Assembly: GCA_003254925.1 (NCBI GenBank)
Contig: QANZ01042729.1
Span: 1 to 64,000, forward strand
Direction of reading: 5' to 3'
Source: Chamaecrista fasciculata
Lineage: Eukaryota > Streptophyta > Magnoliopsida > Fabales > Fabaceae
Length of the DNA: 64,000 bases
The position numbers were made by a program, and so were the translations under genes. The notes under the pieces are model-generated. The model worked only from the letters and a program-made list of their open reading frames with translations, searched no databases and was not told where the DNA came from. Of the stretch, positions 49,315-60,587 are shown piece by piece. Within the stretch, counting starts at the first letter, position 1; every line of letters starts with the position of its first letter.

Positions 49315-51109
49315 ACTCAAATTTTGGAATTTCTCAACCACGGCGTCCCGATGAATCAAGCTGGTGGCTCGAACCAGACCGGGTCGAGTCTATACGCTAG
49401 CTAGTTTGGATAATTTGTCACTGTGCCATGTTCTTTTTTTTATTTATTTTCTTATATATGTAATATATATATATATATGAGAAAATAGCTGGAAATTAAA
49501 TTTGTTAGGGACAAACAATAATATAGAATATGTTCATATGTGGGCTCGTTCCCCTTTCTCTACGTGATTAAAAAAATGTGACTTGGTCCTCTATCTATAT
49601 CGTCTAATATTTTAATGTGTCTGTCTAATAATTATTATATGCCAATGTTTCCAGTTGTCATATAGAGTGGTTCGAGTCAAGTGTGTGGCCCTCTTGTGTT
49701 TTTTGTCTTGGTACGTGTTTATCATATGAATGTGGTGCAAATTATAAGCTAAGATTCGTCTACAATAAGTACAGTGTGTGCCCTTTGTCTGTCCAACTAG
49801 CAGTGAGGTGATTGGTCGAGGGAGGCATATACCTAAGATTTATGAAACAGAATGATAAGGTTGGCCCACCCTCCATGTGCCCTTTAATTTTAGGGTTCCA
49901 CTAATTTAATTCCACATGTTCCCTCTCCCACCCACTACCTCACTTGCATTGCCTTCCTCATCAACTCATCTTAATTTAATATATTAACTCACATTTCTTA
50001 TCTTGAGTAAAGGCAAGACCTACGTATTATGAATATATAAAGGTATTTCTTATATATATAATAGTTCATAATAGAACAACAACTTGAATATAATGTGATT
50101 GGGTTTATACTTACTGGGTATTAAAAATAATGAGAAAAGGAGAATATTGTACTTGGAGGAATAAAGAAATGCGGCAAATAAATGTCTAAATAATAGTGCT
50201 GTGGACCCCTGAGGATATAATAGAAAATTATAAATGTTACGTTGAAAAAAGGATTCTTCCTAATGGCTATACTCTAATAAAATGCGAAGCATCTCCCATG
50301 TGGAAATGCACTGATTAGAGATCAGAGGGATTGTTGTTGGATACGTACTCTTGAAATAAGAACCAACCAAAAAAGATATGAAAATATTATGCAATAGCTT
50401 AATTCTACCAAAAAAAAATACAGGAAAGAAATTAATAGCTCAAGATGCGATTTGCGGGGTAGAGCTGTATAGCTAGTAAGAAGATGTTGGAATGATGCTT
50501 TAATTAATTTATTGCTTTCTTGTATTGTTTAAGAAATTGCTCTGTAGTCTATACCAAAATTAAATAATGTATTTAATTTTGCCTGATTGGATTTGCGCAT
50601 CACCCCCCTTGGTATTTTATATTAAATTCATCAACTTGCTCTTTGCTTACCGTATTTATGGAACACCATGAACAAGATGTAGTTAATAATTTAATATAAC
50701 TTTTTTTTTTCTAATCAAAGCTCGTCATTGGTAACCAGCATAACAAATTAAAAAAAAATCATAAGTGTGAAGTTGTAGATGCAAAATTAAACTACTCCAA
50801 TACACATCATGTTTAACTTTTAATTATTATAATTTTGTGATTTAATCACACATTGAGTTTAAGAAACATGTTTATTAATTTGTAAATAAATATAAATTCT
50901 TTCATTAAACTTATTCATGTATATAAATCGCATCCAAAATAAATATTAATTTTACATATACCTATTTCTAACTTTGTCTATCCCGATTTTAGTAATGGTA
51001 TCTTAATTCATCTGGATACAAAACAATATTGTGCATAAAAATATCTTTGTTATGATTAGATGTGTGTAAATTAAAAAATAATTTAAAGTTATAAATATAA
51101 AAATAAAAT
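49315..51109. other. Intergenic, no gene seen
   Basis: Aux/IAA 3' UTR to about 49550, then AT-rich sequence without coding frames or clear elements. Confidence 0.5.
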
Positions 51110-51331
51110 GGTTAAATTGCACAAACACCCCTGAGTTTAATAAAAATTTCCGTAACATCCTTATTAAAATAAGATGAGGTGACACTTAACAAAGAAAATT
51201 AACAGAATACTAACAAAAGGGTGTTAATTACTCAAAATTAAAAATCCAGTGGTACTCTCTGCACAATTTCAAAATTCAATGGTGTTTTGCACACTAGACT
51301 TAACACTCGAGGGGTGTTTGTGCAATTTAGC
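51110..51331. mobile_element. MITE with 'aaattgcacaaacacccc' ends
   Basis: About 222 bp. The left end ggttaaattgcacaaacacc and the right end ggtgtttgtgcaatttagc are inverted repeats of about 27 bp with few mismatches. Confidence 0.75.
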
Positions 51332-51366
51332 TAATTAAAAAATATATTTTGAATTACTGCTTTCTT

Positions 51367-51599
51367 AAGAGTAAACTAACAATTTAATCCCTGAAAGATC
51401 ATTTAGCTGACAATGCAGTCCCTAAAAGATTAAAATGTATAGAAAAAAGGACTAATTAATTAGTATACCGTTTTGATCTTTTAGGAACTAAAAAGTATAT
51501 CGTTTTGATCTTTCAATGACTAAATGTGTATTTTAATATTTTAGGGACCGAATTGTCAGTTCAATGATCTTTTAAGAACTAAATTGTCAATTTACTCTT
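51367..51599. mobile_element. MITE with 'aagagtaaa' ends
   Basis: A 233-bp element with inverted termini aagagtaaactaacaattta and the complement of taaattgtcaatttactctt, and inner gatcttt modules in both orientations. Confidence 0.7.
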
Positions 51600-51760
51600 T
51601 CTTTAATTTGCGTGTTATAATTACTCTTAACTAATACTAGCTAGTAGCTACTAGAAGGACAGTTCTCATTATTGCACTCTCTTTACTGATATTGTATACT
51701 AAATAAATTTGTAAATAACTTATTGGGTAGGATTCTAGTTCTACTAATAAAAAGTAGAGG

Positions 51761-52284
51761 AAACTTACAATTTGTTCCCTCTTTTTTCATAGTTTCAACT
51801 ATTTGGTCCCTGTATTTTTGAAATAGACTATTTGGTCCCTCAAAAATTACAAACGTCAACTTTTTAGTCCCTATAACATATCTCCGTTAATGGGACTGAT
51901 GATTTGGTCGTTAAGTATACATGCGACACGTTAAATGTCACATATTTAACTATTTGGGAGCACCTAGGGTTTGAGATTTGGAAATGCTTTAATAGTTTAT
52001 GCCTTATGAAGCTTCACATGTAAGATAAATATTCAGGTCTGACTCAATTTTAGGCTGATTTAATTGTATTTGTTGATCTGGTTCAGTTGATTTAGGTGAT
52101 TAGGATGTCAAAGTGACATTTAATGGGTGCCATGTAAGCATTTAACGTTCACGTCATCAAGTAATTTAATGGAATGACTAAATAGTTGACGATTATAATA
52201 AATGAGAGACTGAGTAGTCTATTTCAATAAATGAGGGACCAAATCGTTGACTCAGTAAAAAAGAAGGGACCAAACAATAAGTTT
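51761..52284. mobile_element. Long-TIR 'tatttggtccc' element, short form
   Basis: Same family as 14736-15449 (shared order of blocks including acacgttaaatg, gtctga, tggtt, ggtgattaggatgtcaaagt), but without the internal tandem duplication. Ends aaacttacaatttgtt and aaacaataagttt are inverted. Confidence 0.75.
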
Positions 52285-52833
52285 CTTCTAAAAAGTAATT
52301 ATGGGTGAAGGTATATGTCTTACTAATTAAAATTTAAAATAAAAAAAAGCTTAAAAGGCCTAATGTTATTCGACATGGAATCCTCATCCAAAAATAGTAA
52401 TGATTGGAATATATTTTTGGGCCTAACTGAGTTGGCATGGATATTTATGTCCAGGGTTCTAGCCTTCCTTTGGGCACATGGGCTGCGATGAAAGAAGATT
52501 ACATAACTTAGGTAAGGCTTCCTTCCTGACCCTGGGTGGACTAATCCACTGATGCATCTTTCGATTAGATCGATATTATTTTCAGACGAAAAAACAACGA
52601 TATTATTAATATATATTATCAATGTTTTTTTTTTGGCCAGAATATTATCAATGTTATTACATTTTGGTATAAAATGTAATTTTTTTTTAGATAGAAGTTA
52701 TGTTATATAATTTTGAAAAAAAATAATTAATTTATCAAAATATGGAATTACATATATACAATTATTTTTATTTTGTCGTTCATGAATGAGAATGACTGAA
52801 GGCCGTCGGGTCCAAAGAAATTCCAAAAAACAC
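52285..52833. other. Intergenic, no gene seen
   Basis: AT-rich; nothing gene-like. Confidence 0.5.
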
Positions 52834-52911
52834 GTAATTGCATGCTTAATTTGGACAGACATAAGTGACGTGACACGTAGGACCATGGACGATGAAGCAT
52901 TCGTGCTTGTG
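52834..52911. repeat. Duplicated block, left copy (pairs with 58843-58920)
   Basis: About 78 bp starting at attgcatgcttaatttggac and containing taagtgacgtgacacgta, near-identical to 58843-58920. It includes a TGACG motif. Same orientation in both places. Confidence 0.85.
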
Positions 52912-53193
52912 GTTCATCGCATATGCCTTACTGATGGTGAAACTTGAAAGACCTCGTTAGTCTTTCTTTGTTTAAGTCAAGCGATATGTGACGTGACAAG
53001 TTAAAAGGTTGCGAATTCCACTGCCTTAATATATATAGCTCAATTCAGGCCTGTTGTTATACGGTATATATACTAGATTTTTACCAATTCAAAGTTTATG
53101 CTTCTCAGTCATTTTGAAATTCCAGAACCATCCCCCCTACCCCCAAAAAAAGTCTTTTTGAAATTGTTTGCAGTTATTTTGTTTGGAGAAATT

Positions 53194-53530
53194 TTAGTAT
53201 TTAATCCTTGAATTTATACCGGTTAATTAATTAGTTCCTGAACATTCAAAATATATGATTTAGTTTTTAAAATATTTCAATAATTAACTATTTGGTCTTT
53301 AGTGATGACTTGGTCTCTAAATTTAAATTGATTTTATACTTTTTAGTTCTTAAATTAATATTAAATTAATACTTTTTGATCCCTAAATATGTATTGAATT
53401 TTTATTTTCTGGTCCTCAAGGACCAAATCGTTGATAATTTCAATAATTTGGAGTTTGATCAAACAATATATTTTGATTATTCAAAGATTAATTAGTTAAT
53501 TCATTATAAATTCAAAAACTAAATAGTAAC
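53194..53530. mobile_element. MITE-like element, degenerate
   Basis: Left end tttagtatttaatccttgaa and right end ttcaaaaactaaatagtaa are imperfect inverted repeats; the interior has ggtcc/ggacc modules. Confidence 0.45.
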
Positions 53531-53639
53531 TTTTTATTTGTTTATCTGATTTTTTTCTGTTTGAATTTCTCCTAATTAACTACAACTATTTATTGAGGCA
53601 AAAAGAGGGAAAACAAACTACAACTATTTATTGTATTTT

Positions 53640-54046
53640 CACTTCATTAATCATGATGATATTTCGTCCTTGCCCTGACCGTCTCCGTAAGCTTCCTGCA
53701 CAAGCAACTCAAGTGGGGGTTTTAGTCCCCAGAAGAGCCTCTGAAGCTCAAGTAAGTATTTGGGTAGAGTAATAGTATATCAGTGCATTAGTTGATTTTA
53801 TAACCTAGTAAACCTTCTATTTATAGATCTCTAAATGTTGTCGTTTTGCTAGGCTCGCTCCCTAGATCATCATTGCTTTCTAGGTTGGTTATGCCTAGTG
53901 GGGCCCACGACAGATCGTGTGTCTCCACTACCCAGGTCCTGGTGGTCCCCTCAGCGACGTGCCCGCATCTTGATCTTTCCGATCGGTAGTCCCCATCAGG
54001 TCCCTTTCTTATTGCTGCGCCTTGAGTCTTTCAGGTTCATTTGGAT
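53640..54046 (+). mobile_element. LTR-like fragment
   Basis: GC-richer than its flanks, with ctccgaagc-like promoter blocks, the TATA-like tatttatag at 53819-53827 and a GC-rich downstream part ending in tttcaggttcatttggatc. The layout resembles a plant LTR, but no partner LTR or coding domain is present. It lies exactly between two blocks duplicated downstream, where the other copy has unrelated sequence, so it is an insertion. Confidence 0.4.
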
Positions 54047-54048
54047 CG

Positions 54049-54266
54049 GGTATTACTATTAGGCCTATTGGGACATACTCTATCAAATCACAAATACAGT
54101 ATTTACTTTATTTTTATAATATACTAACCAATAAACATATATTGAAACCCAAAGAAAATCTACTCAATGATAAACTTGTTTAAATGACTTAGTATGATAA
54201 TTAATGAGGAAAAAAATATTTGGTCCTCTATCATCATTATATATATGGTGCCTTAATTTTAACTTA
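54049..54266. repeat. Duplicated block, left copy (pairs with 60251-60587)
   Basis: About 218 bp from ggtattactattaggcctat to ggtgccttaattttaactta, matching 60251-60587 at high identity after removal of the retroposon there. Confidence 0.9.
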
Positions 54267-54852
54267 ATCTTACAAAAATCATGATTGCTTGTGATCAATT
54301 TAGTTACCTAAAGATAACATTTACTTGCATAAATTTTTGAGTGTAAGAAAAATATGATGTAAATTTAGTCATTTATATTAAAAGAAATTTGGATGTAAAT
54401 ATAATATTGAAAGAAATCTTATCTTTGAAAGACTAAATTCACTATAATAATCTTTGAGGGACAAAAGTAAAAATCATCCCCCTCAAAATAAAACTTTTCT
54501 CAAAATATTGTTATAAATTAAATGTAAGACGTATATATAATTTATTAGGAAGAGTGTTTAATTTTTATATTTTTGCCAAAATGGGATTTAGATAGGGGAA
54601 GGAAAGTGTTCGATATGTGTATGAAAGTAAGGAACCGTGTAATGGTTAAGGAGCAGAAAAACTATTAATGATTCGATTATTACAAGGCTTTATTATCCTA
54701 ATTATGATTCTACTAGTACAATGTACATATAAAAGACGGTGCCACTTAATTTGAAGTACCTTTGAACTAACCAATAGTATGTATAACCAAAATCTTAGAA
54801 TATAATCAACAAATTAAAGGCTGGCGCTGCACATAACAATGAATTATATTAA

Positions 54853-54885
<33 letters not shown>

Positions 54886-54913
54886 ACTGGGCTGTGTATC
54901 TATATAGAACCAT

Positions 54914-54956
<43 letters not shown>

Positions 54957-56602
54957 TATCTAAATGTATATATACAAACACACACACATAATATGTTTCA
55001 AGGCAATTCGTGGTTTGTTTGCCCCTTGCAAATCTCAATTGAATGCATAGGTGTGCAAATTAGAGTGGAATGACGATATATAATACATCAATATATGTTG
55101 TGAGAAGTGGTCAATTAAAATGGCAGAGGATGAGACAAGAGGCACGTTGTTGAAGGCGCATGTGGTTGCATAATTTACGGGTAATTATATCAACTTATTA
55201 ATGGCATATCAACGACGGTTCTGTGATCTATTCCCAAAAAAAGAAAAAAAAACAATGGAATAAAAAAAAAGGATGATTATATTCCCAAATTGCAACCTTA
55301 TCTACTAGAAGGTTAAGAGTCAGTACGTCAAATTATATGACGTAGTAAGGAATGAAAATAAGGAAGTGTCAAACTTGAATTTGAATATATCAAGTACGTA
55401 CTGGAATATTGCTTCATGGAAGTACGTCTCCTCCGCTATATATATATGGCTTTATCCTAATTTACAAGTCCACACTAAAAGTCTCCATAATATAGTCAAA
55501 GTCTTGATGAGCCAACACCCAACATTGTAAAACAGACATTAATTGCACTTAGGTACGTGCATAGACTTTATTTGGAAGTACGTAACCGATGTTTGCCGTC
55601 TGTATAATAAGGAAAATGAAGATGAACTTCGTTTATATAAGTATGATTGTATATTACTATATATCCTTCTTCGAGGCTGCAATCGAATTTCGTTAGCTGT
55701 CATTGTTAATTATTATTGACATTAGTCATTTTAATTTATGTACAGTCCTCTCATATAAAATTGAATTTTTTTTCTTGAAACATAATTCATTCAAAAATAA
55801 AGTAAAATTAAGCACAATACAAATAAAAATAAAGTAAAAATAATCAATCTTTCCCTATAGCATAAACAACAACACTATACAGAATATCAACTGATGAAGG
55901 TTGGGGGTTTACAACTCATTCAAGAGAATCTATCATCGTTTTAGATAAATTGACAGATAATCAATTGCTAAATTAACGAATCTAAGGATCCAACTAAAAC
56001 TACAATATAGATATATATATGCGCATGCTTTGTTCTTATGCACAAATATATCACTTGTCGTTGTGTATATGAACTTTTCGGGTTCGTGCTATTAACTACA
56101 TACAAATACGATGAGCATATTAATATTTACAGCCCATTAACAGGTCGGCTTCATTTGGGTCAACGAAGAATTTGTGTCTTTCTGAACGTTTTCCTTGTCA
56201 TATATATATATATTTTTTTTTATGGTTTTTTGTTTGACATAGCTAGGTAAACAATATTTATTTAACGACTATTAATGTGTAATAGTTAATTACAAGAACA
56301 TTAATTACTCCTAGCTAGCTATATATGTTTGGGAGTTGTAATAGAGAAATTACTAAGTTACGAAATGGATTCAAGCGTATCTTTTATGCTTATCTTGACT
56401 AAAATGTAGATATATATAATATAATATAATATTGTAGATGTGTGTTTAAGTGGGTTGAAGAGAAAGCAGCCAAAAAAGACCAGGAAATTAAAGAAGAAAA
56501 AGAAATTAAAGAGGGATAAGATGTGTATAGTTTTGAAATTAAACAAGAGGGGCCCGGCGGTAATTTGACAAATTGTTGGATATATCATGGTGGGAATATG
56601 GG
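54267..56602. other. PR-4 upstream region
   Basis: No gene. Contains (TA)n at about 54856-54881 and a compound (CT)n(AT)n microsatellite at 54914-54957. Confidence 0.6.
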
Positions 56603-56610
56603 TATAAATA
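56603..56610 (+). promoter_or_regulatory. PR-4 TATA box
   Basis: tataaata, 51 bp upstream of the start codon, predicting transcription start near 56635. Confidence 0.7.
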
Positions 56611-56660
56611 TGTGAGAAGGTGGAGTTGAAGAGGTATCATAATCGAGAGTTGAGAGAAAG

Positions 56661-57196
56661 ATGGAGATGATGGGAAAGAAAGTAATAAGCGTGTGTGTGT
56701 TGTTGTTAATAAGCGCAGTGGCATTAGCCTCTGGTCAGAGTGCTACAAATGTGAGGGCCACATATAACTATTACCAACCAGAGCAGCATAATTGGGACTT
56801 AACAGCAGTGAGTGCATATTGTTCAACTTGGGATGCTTCAAAGCCTCTCTCATGGCGCAGCAAATATGGCTGGACCGCCTTTTGCGGTCCCTCTGGCGAA
56901 AAAGGCCAGGCTGCATGCGGCAAGTGCTTGAAAGTATGTATATATATTGCATTAATTTCATTCAATTCGATCATATATAACTATTTATTTAATCTTGTTT
57001 AATTATTATTATATTAATGTTGCAGGTGACAAATACAAGGACAGGAGCCCAACAAACAGTGAGGATCGTGGATCAGTGCAGCAACGGAGGATTGGACTTA
57101 GATGTGAGCGTGTTCAACAAGCTTGACACCGACGGCAATGGCTATCAACAGGGTCATCTTACCGTCAACTACGAATTTGTCGATTGCGCTGACTAA
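56661..57196 (+). CDS. Pathogenesis-related protein PR-4, barwin domain, class II (147 aa, 2 exons)
   Basis: Secreted defence protein with a barwin fold; PR-4 proteins bind chitin-type oligosaccharides weakly and several have RNase or antifungal activity. Exons 56661-56933 and 57026-57196 join in phase 0. Residues 1 to about 25 are a signal peptide ([15 protein letters not shown]), and cleavage before [13 protein letters not shown] gives the usual N-terminal Gln. The barwin domain is complete: [63 protein letters not shown] and NYEFVDC. All six conserved cysteines are present, enough for three disulphides. There is no hevein (chitin-binding) domain, unlike Arabidopsis PR4/HEL, which makes it class II. 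A Met three codons later is an equally possible start. Flanking repeats suggest a tandem relative to the right. Confidence 0.95.
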
Positions 57197-58149
57197 TTCC
57201 TTCCCTTCATTATTACTCCCACTTCCCCTCAATAATACAAGCACCATATATTCACCAATAATATTATGTTTAGTAACTTGTATCTGTTACTTATACAAAC
57301 AAATTAATTAAATAATGGAATTCTCATCTCTCCCTCTCTCTCGCTTACAAGTTTCACCTTATTTTTTTTTCTTTAATTCACGTACAGTTACGTTAACGTG
57401 ACTATAAGTTCATGCCTTTTTTTTTATTTTTTGTTTTTTGGAAATAATGGGAATTGATTAAAGCTCCTACATATATAAACTATACCTATATAGAATTCAA
57501 TCAGAGCCATAATAAGCACGTACGGATAAACATCAACAATAGTACTCATATATATATGAGTTGATTGTTATGAATTATCAATATTAATAAGTTAATATTT
57601 GAAGTGCTTAATTAGCCATCGGATTCATCAGTTGCATATCTGGCTTAGGTATAGGTCCACGTGGGAAATACAAATTAAAGCAGAGGCGTGGCCAAGTGAT
57701 AGATCCAGAATCAAACACGCATAATTTGCTATCAATTTCTGGCATAACTGATCAGTTTGAGTATACATATGTGCAGCCACAACCGTACAAGGGTTATATT
57801 ATATATATATATATAGGAGTATAGGNATATTATATATATATATATATATAGGAGTATAGGACGACTTTGAGGAAATATATATATTACGACGATGTATATG
57901 GCTGCCAGTCTGCCACGTTATATGATAACATTCTGGTCCGCTTAGCTTGATGTAGAATCTGGAGAGCTGAGCGGAAAGCAGAGGAATTTCTTTGATTTTG
58001 GAAGAATCAAAATCGAACTTATTAGGCGTAAGGTGTTTGACGGGTTCATGCGTGGGTGGGTTAATTCGAAATACCCGAGATCTTCTTAGCATCATATCGG
58101 ATTTGGCTTCAAACAGTGTAACTCCTTGGAACTGTAAGAGGTCCCCCAT
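57197..58149. other. PR-4 3' flank
   Basis: Contains a local duplication of (TA)n-ggagtatagg at 57797-57859 with an ambiguous base at 57826; no gene. Confidence 0.5.
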
Positions 58150-58520
58150 GGGAGAAATTATATATTGACCCTCAATATTTTCAGAAAATTATAAATAGGT
58201 CCCTGAAGACATATTATCAGGGATTACAATGAAAACTATAAAAAAAAATTGGGGTCAAAACATAATTTTTGAGAAATATAGCACAGAAGATAGAATTGCA
58301 AAACAATCCCAAATTCTTTTTATAGTTTTCATTTTAGTCCCTAGATAATATTTTTCCAAGGACCTAGTTGTAATTTTCTAAAAACATTGGGGGTCAGTAT
58401 ACAATGTTTGCAAAATTTTTATGATCAAAATTACAAAATAACTTCAAAAGGGTACTAAAGTGTTAACGGAGAATACCACAGAGTATCAAAGTATCACTTT
58501 TTAAACCACAGGGTTCTAAA
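58150..58520. mobile_element. Fragment of the 'ctttggtac' element family
   Basis: Shares the central module and right arm with 48575-49009 (aaataggtccctg, attacaatgaaaact, accaca..gtatcaaagt). The left terminus is missing and the module appears partly in inverted copy. Confidence 0.6.
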
Positions 58521-58842
58521 GTCAAAATGGACTAGCTCGATCCAACCAAACCCATTTATAAAATGGGCTAAGAAAATCTTAGCCTCGCCCGGCCTTTTAT
58601 GGGCTTAGGACGAACCCGTTGAGCTTTTTATAAATTTTTTTATTAAAAGAATATTAAATATAATTTAATATATAATATAAAAAATATGTATATGATATAA
58701 AATATAAATATTTAAAATTATGTTAAATAAAATAATAAATAAATATTATTTTTTATTATATTACTATATATTTTATTTAATTAATCAATTCTTAATCATC
58801 TAACATATAAATTATTTTTATAAAATATTAATGAAACAACAT
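58521..58842. other. AT-rich spacer
   Basis: Mostly A/T tracts; no gene. Confidence 0.5.
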
Positions 58843-58920
58843 AAGTGATTGCATGCTTAATTTGGACACACCCTAAGTGACGTGACACGTACGACCATCG
58901 ACGATGAAGCATATGTGCTT
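58843..58920. repeat. Duplicated block, right copy (pairs with 52834-52911)
   Basis: Same block as 52834-52911 with a one-base insertion and a few substitutions; retains taagtgacgtgacacgta. Confidence 0.85.
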
Positions 58921-60250
58921 CCGATTCGAAAACGGATCCCCTGAACTTCCAAGCGGTGAAATTCTGTAAAATTCGTGAGATCTCAGCCGTGCATCTAATT
59001 TACGCACCTTAATTCGCCACGTCGCCTTATTTTGTTTCTTCTTTTGTTTTTCACACTTTCAACTTCTAACCCCTCGACTCCTCCTGCAATTCCAAACCCT
59101 CGCCTCTTCAAAGAAAATCGCCACCATCACTACCACCAAGCTCCCTTTTGTTCACTCATGGATTCCGACGAAGCTTTTCAACATTTACCTCTGAACTTCT
59201 GAAACCCTATCCCCATTTTGCAAACACTCTTTGCCCCTTCCCTCTTTGCTTTGTCTTTGTTGTTCCCACTTTACTCCGTCTTGCTCGAGAACCCTCGTCT
59301 CCTGCAATGGGTATGACTTCCCTCTCTATTCATGTTTCTTGGCTTTGGCTTTAATTTTGAGTTTCATATTTGTTTCTTCTTTCTTTTTTTGTGCCCTTCA
59401 AGTGTTTGTGTTATGTCCTCAATGAGGTGATGAAATTCCTGTCTTTCTGGCTTTGATTTTCGTTTTTTCATGCCTTATTTTGTGAAGTGAATCACAACCT
59501 TGCAATTATTACTTCTTCTCTGGTTTTTTCATGCAATTATTACTTCACTCACTCTTTGGTTTCGTATTGGTATGAATGAGTCCTGTTTTGTGAGAACCTT
59601 CTTCCTTTTAATGGTTTTTATCTTATCCTCTGTGTCGTGATGAGTCCTTTTAACTTTTTATTCTGATTCATTCACTCCTCTGATTTATTAGGCATGTGTG
59701 TGAGAGTTGCAAAGTATTAGGTTGGACAATGTTAATCTATTTTGATTAAGAATTCAAAATGATCCCCAAATCTGTTTTTTTTTTAATTTGTATACTAAAT
59801 AGGAAGAAAATGAGATTAAAAAAATGACTTTCATGTTTCTTTGCAGATGACTAGATAAAAGCAAAGAGTAGATGGATTGATTATGCCTAGCCTGAATTGT
59901 AGACATTTGCATTTTGCACACCAGTTTAGACATGGAGGAGAGCTTTTCAGAAGGGTCTAGATACAAGCAAAGAGTAGATGGATTGCATTTTGTTACTTCT
60001 TTAAGTTTGAATTACTGGGTTGTTTGAGAGAAATCCTAGCTATAGTTGTTTGAGTGAATTCCTCATTGTATAATATGGAAGAGTATTTTAGTTACTTTGT
60101 GGATTGAGGAATCCATGAAAGAAATTTTTGTAATGGCTTTTTGAAGTTCTTGTAATTTGATTGAGTATTGATCCTCCCCAATTTGATTGAGTATTGATCC
60201 TCTCACATTACATCTTGTACTTCTCAGATTAAAGTACATACTAGCAACGA
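58921..60250 (+). other. Unidentified insertion-like segment with gene-like splice layout
   Basis: Absent from the paralogous left copy. It begins with GC-balanced sequence, then a CT-rich leader-like part (59040-59300). A donor-like site lies after gcaatg near 59308 (ggtatgac) and an acceptor-like tttgcag near 59846. What follows is short and stop-rich, so no protein is encoded. A 25-bp unit (atttgattgagtattgatcc) is tandemly repeated at about 60157-60205. It may be a transposon that captured a gene leader, or a decayed noncoding transcript locus. Confidence 0.3.
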
Positions 60251-60587
60251 GGTATTACTATTAGGCCTATTGGGTCATACTCTATCAAATCACAAATACA
60301 GCATTTACTTTATTTTTATAAATATACTAACCAATAAACATATATTGACACCCAAAGAGAATCTACTCAATGATAATCTTGTTTAAATGAATACGTATGA
60401 TAATTAATGAGAAAAAAAATATTTTAGTCCTCTATCATCAATATATGGTGCCTTTTGTATGTAGCAACCAATTGGCCAGCGGCAAATCCTTAAATGGAAC
60501 TTAGATCCGTGGAGGATTAGTCCTTAGCCCATCGGGCTGGGGATACCTTGGACAACCAAAAAAAAAAATATGGTGCCTTTTAACTTA
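60251..60587. repeat. Duplicated block, right copy, interrupted by a retroposon
   Basis: Matches 54049-54266 from ggtattactattaggcctat through ggtgccttt...taactta, with the 111-bp insertion 60457-60567 and its duplication removed. It stops at the left end of the Mutator-like element. Confidence 0.9.
60457..60567 (+). mobile_element. Short A-tailed retroposon (SINE-like, 5'-truncated)
   Basis: 111 bp ending in aaccaaaaaaaaaaa and flanked by identical 14-bp copies of atatggtgcctttt (60443-60456 and 60568-60581), the signature of LINE-type target-primed insertion. The body (gccagcggcaaatcctt, ggattagtccttagccc, gggctggggatacc) resembles the 3' part of plant SINEs. Box A/B promoter motifs are not present, so it is 5'-truncated. 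The paralogous site at 54243-54266 is empty. Confidence 0.8.

Noticed and set aside
54844-55038. Frame with repeated Tyr-Ile and Arg-Glu dipeptides
   Set aside because: Translation of TA and CT microsatellites.
59148-59425. 64-68 codon frames with Ser/Leu-rich sequence
   Set aside because: CT-rich leader-like DNA in an insertion; frames are short and end at once after the candidate donor.
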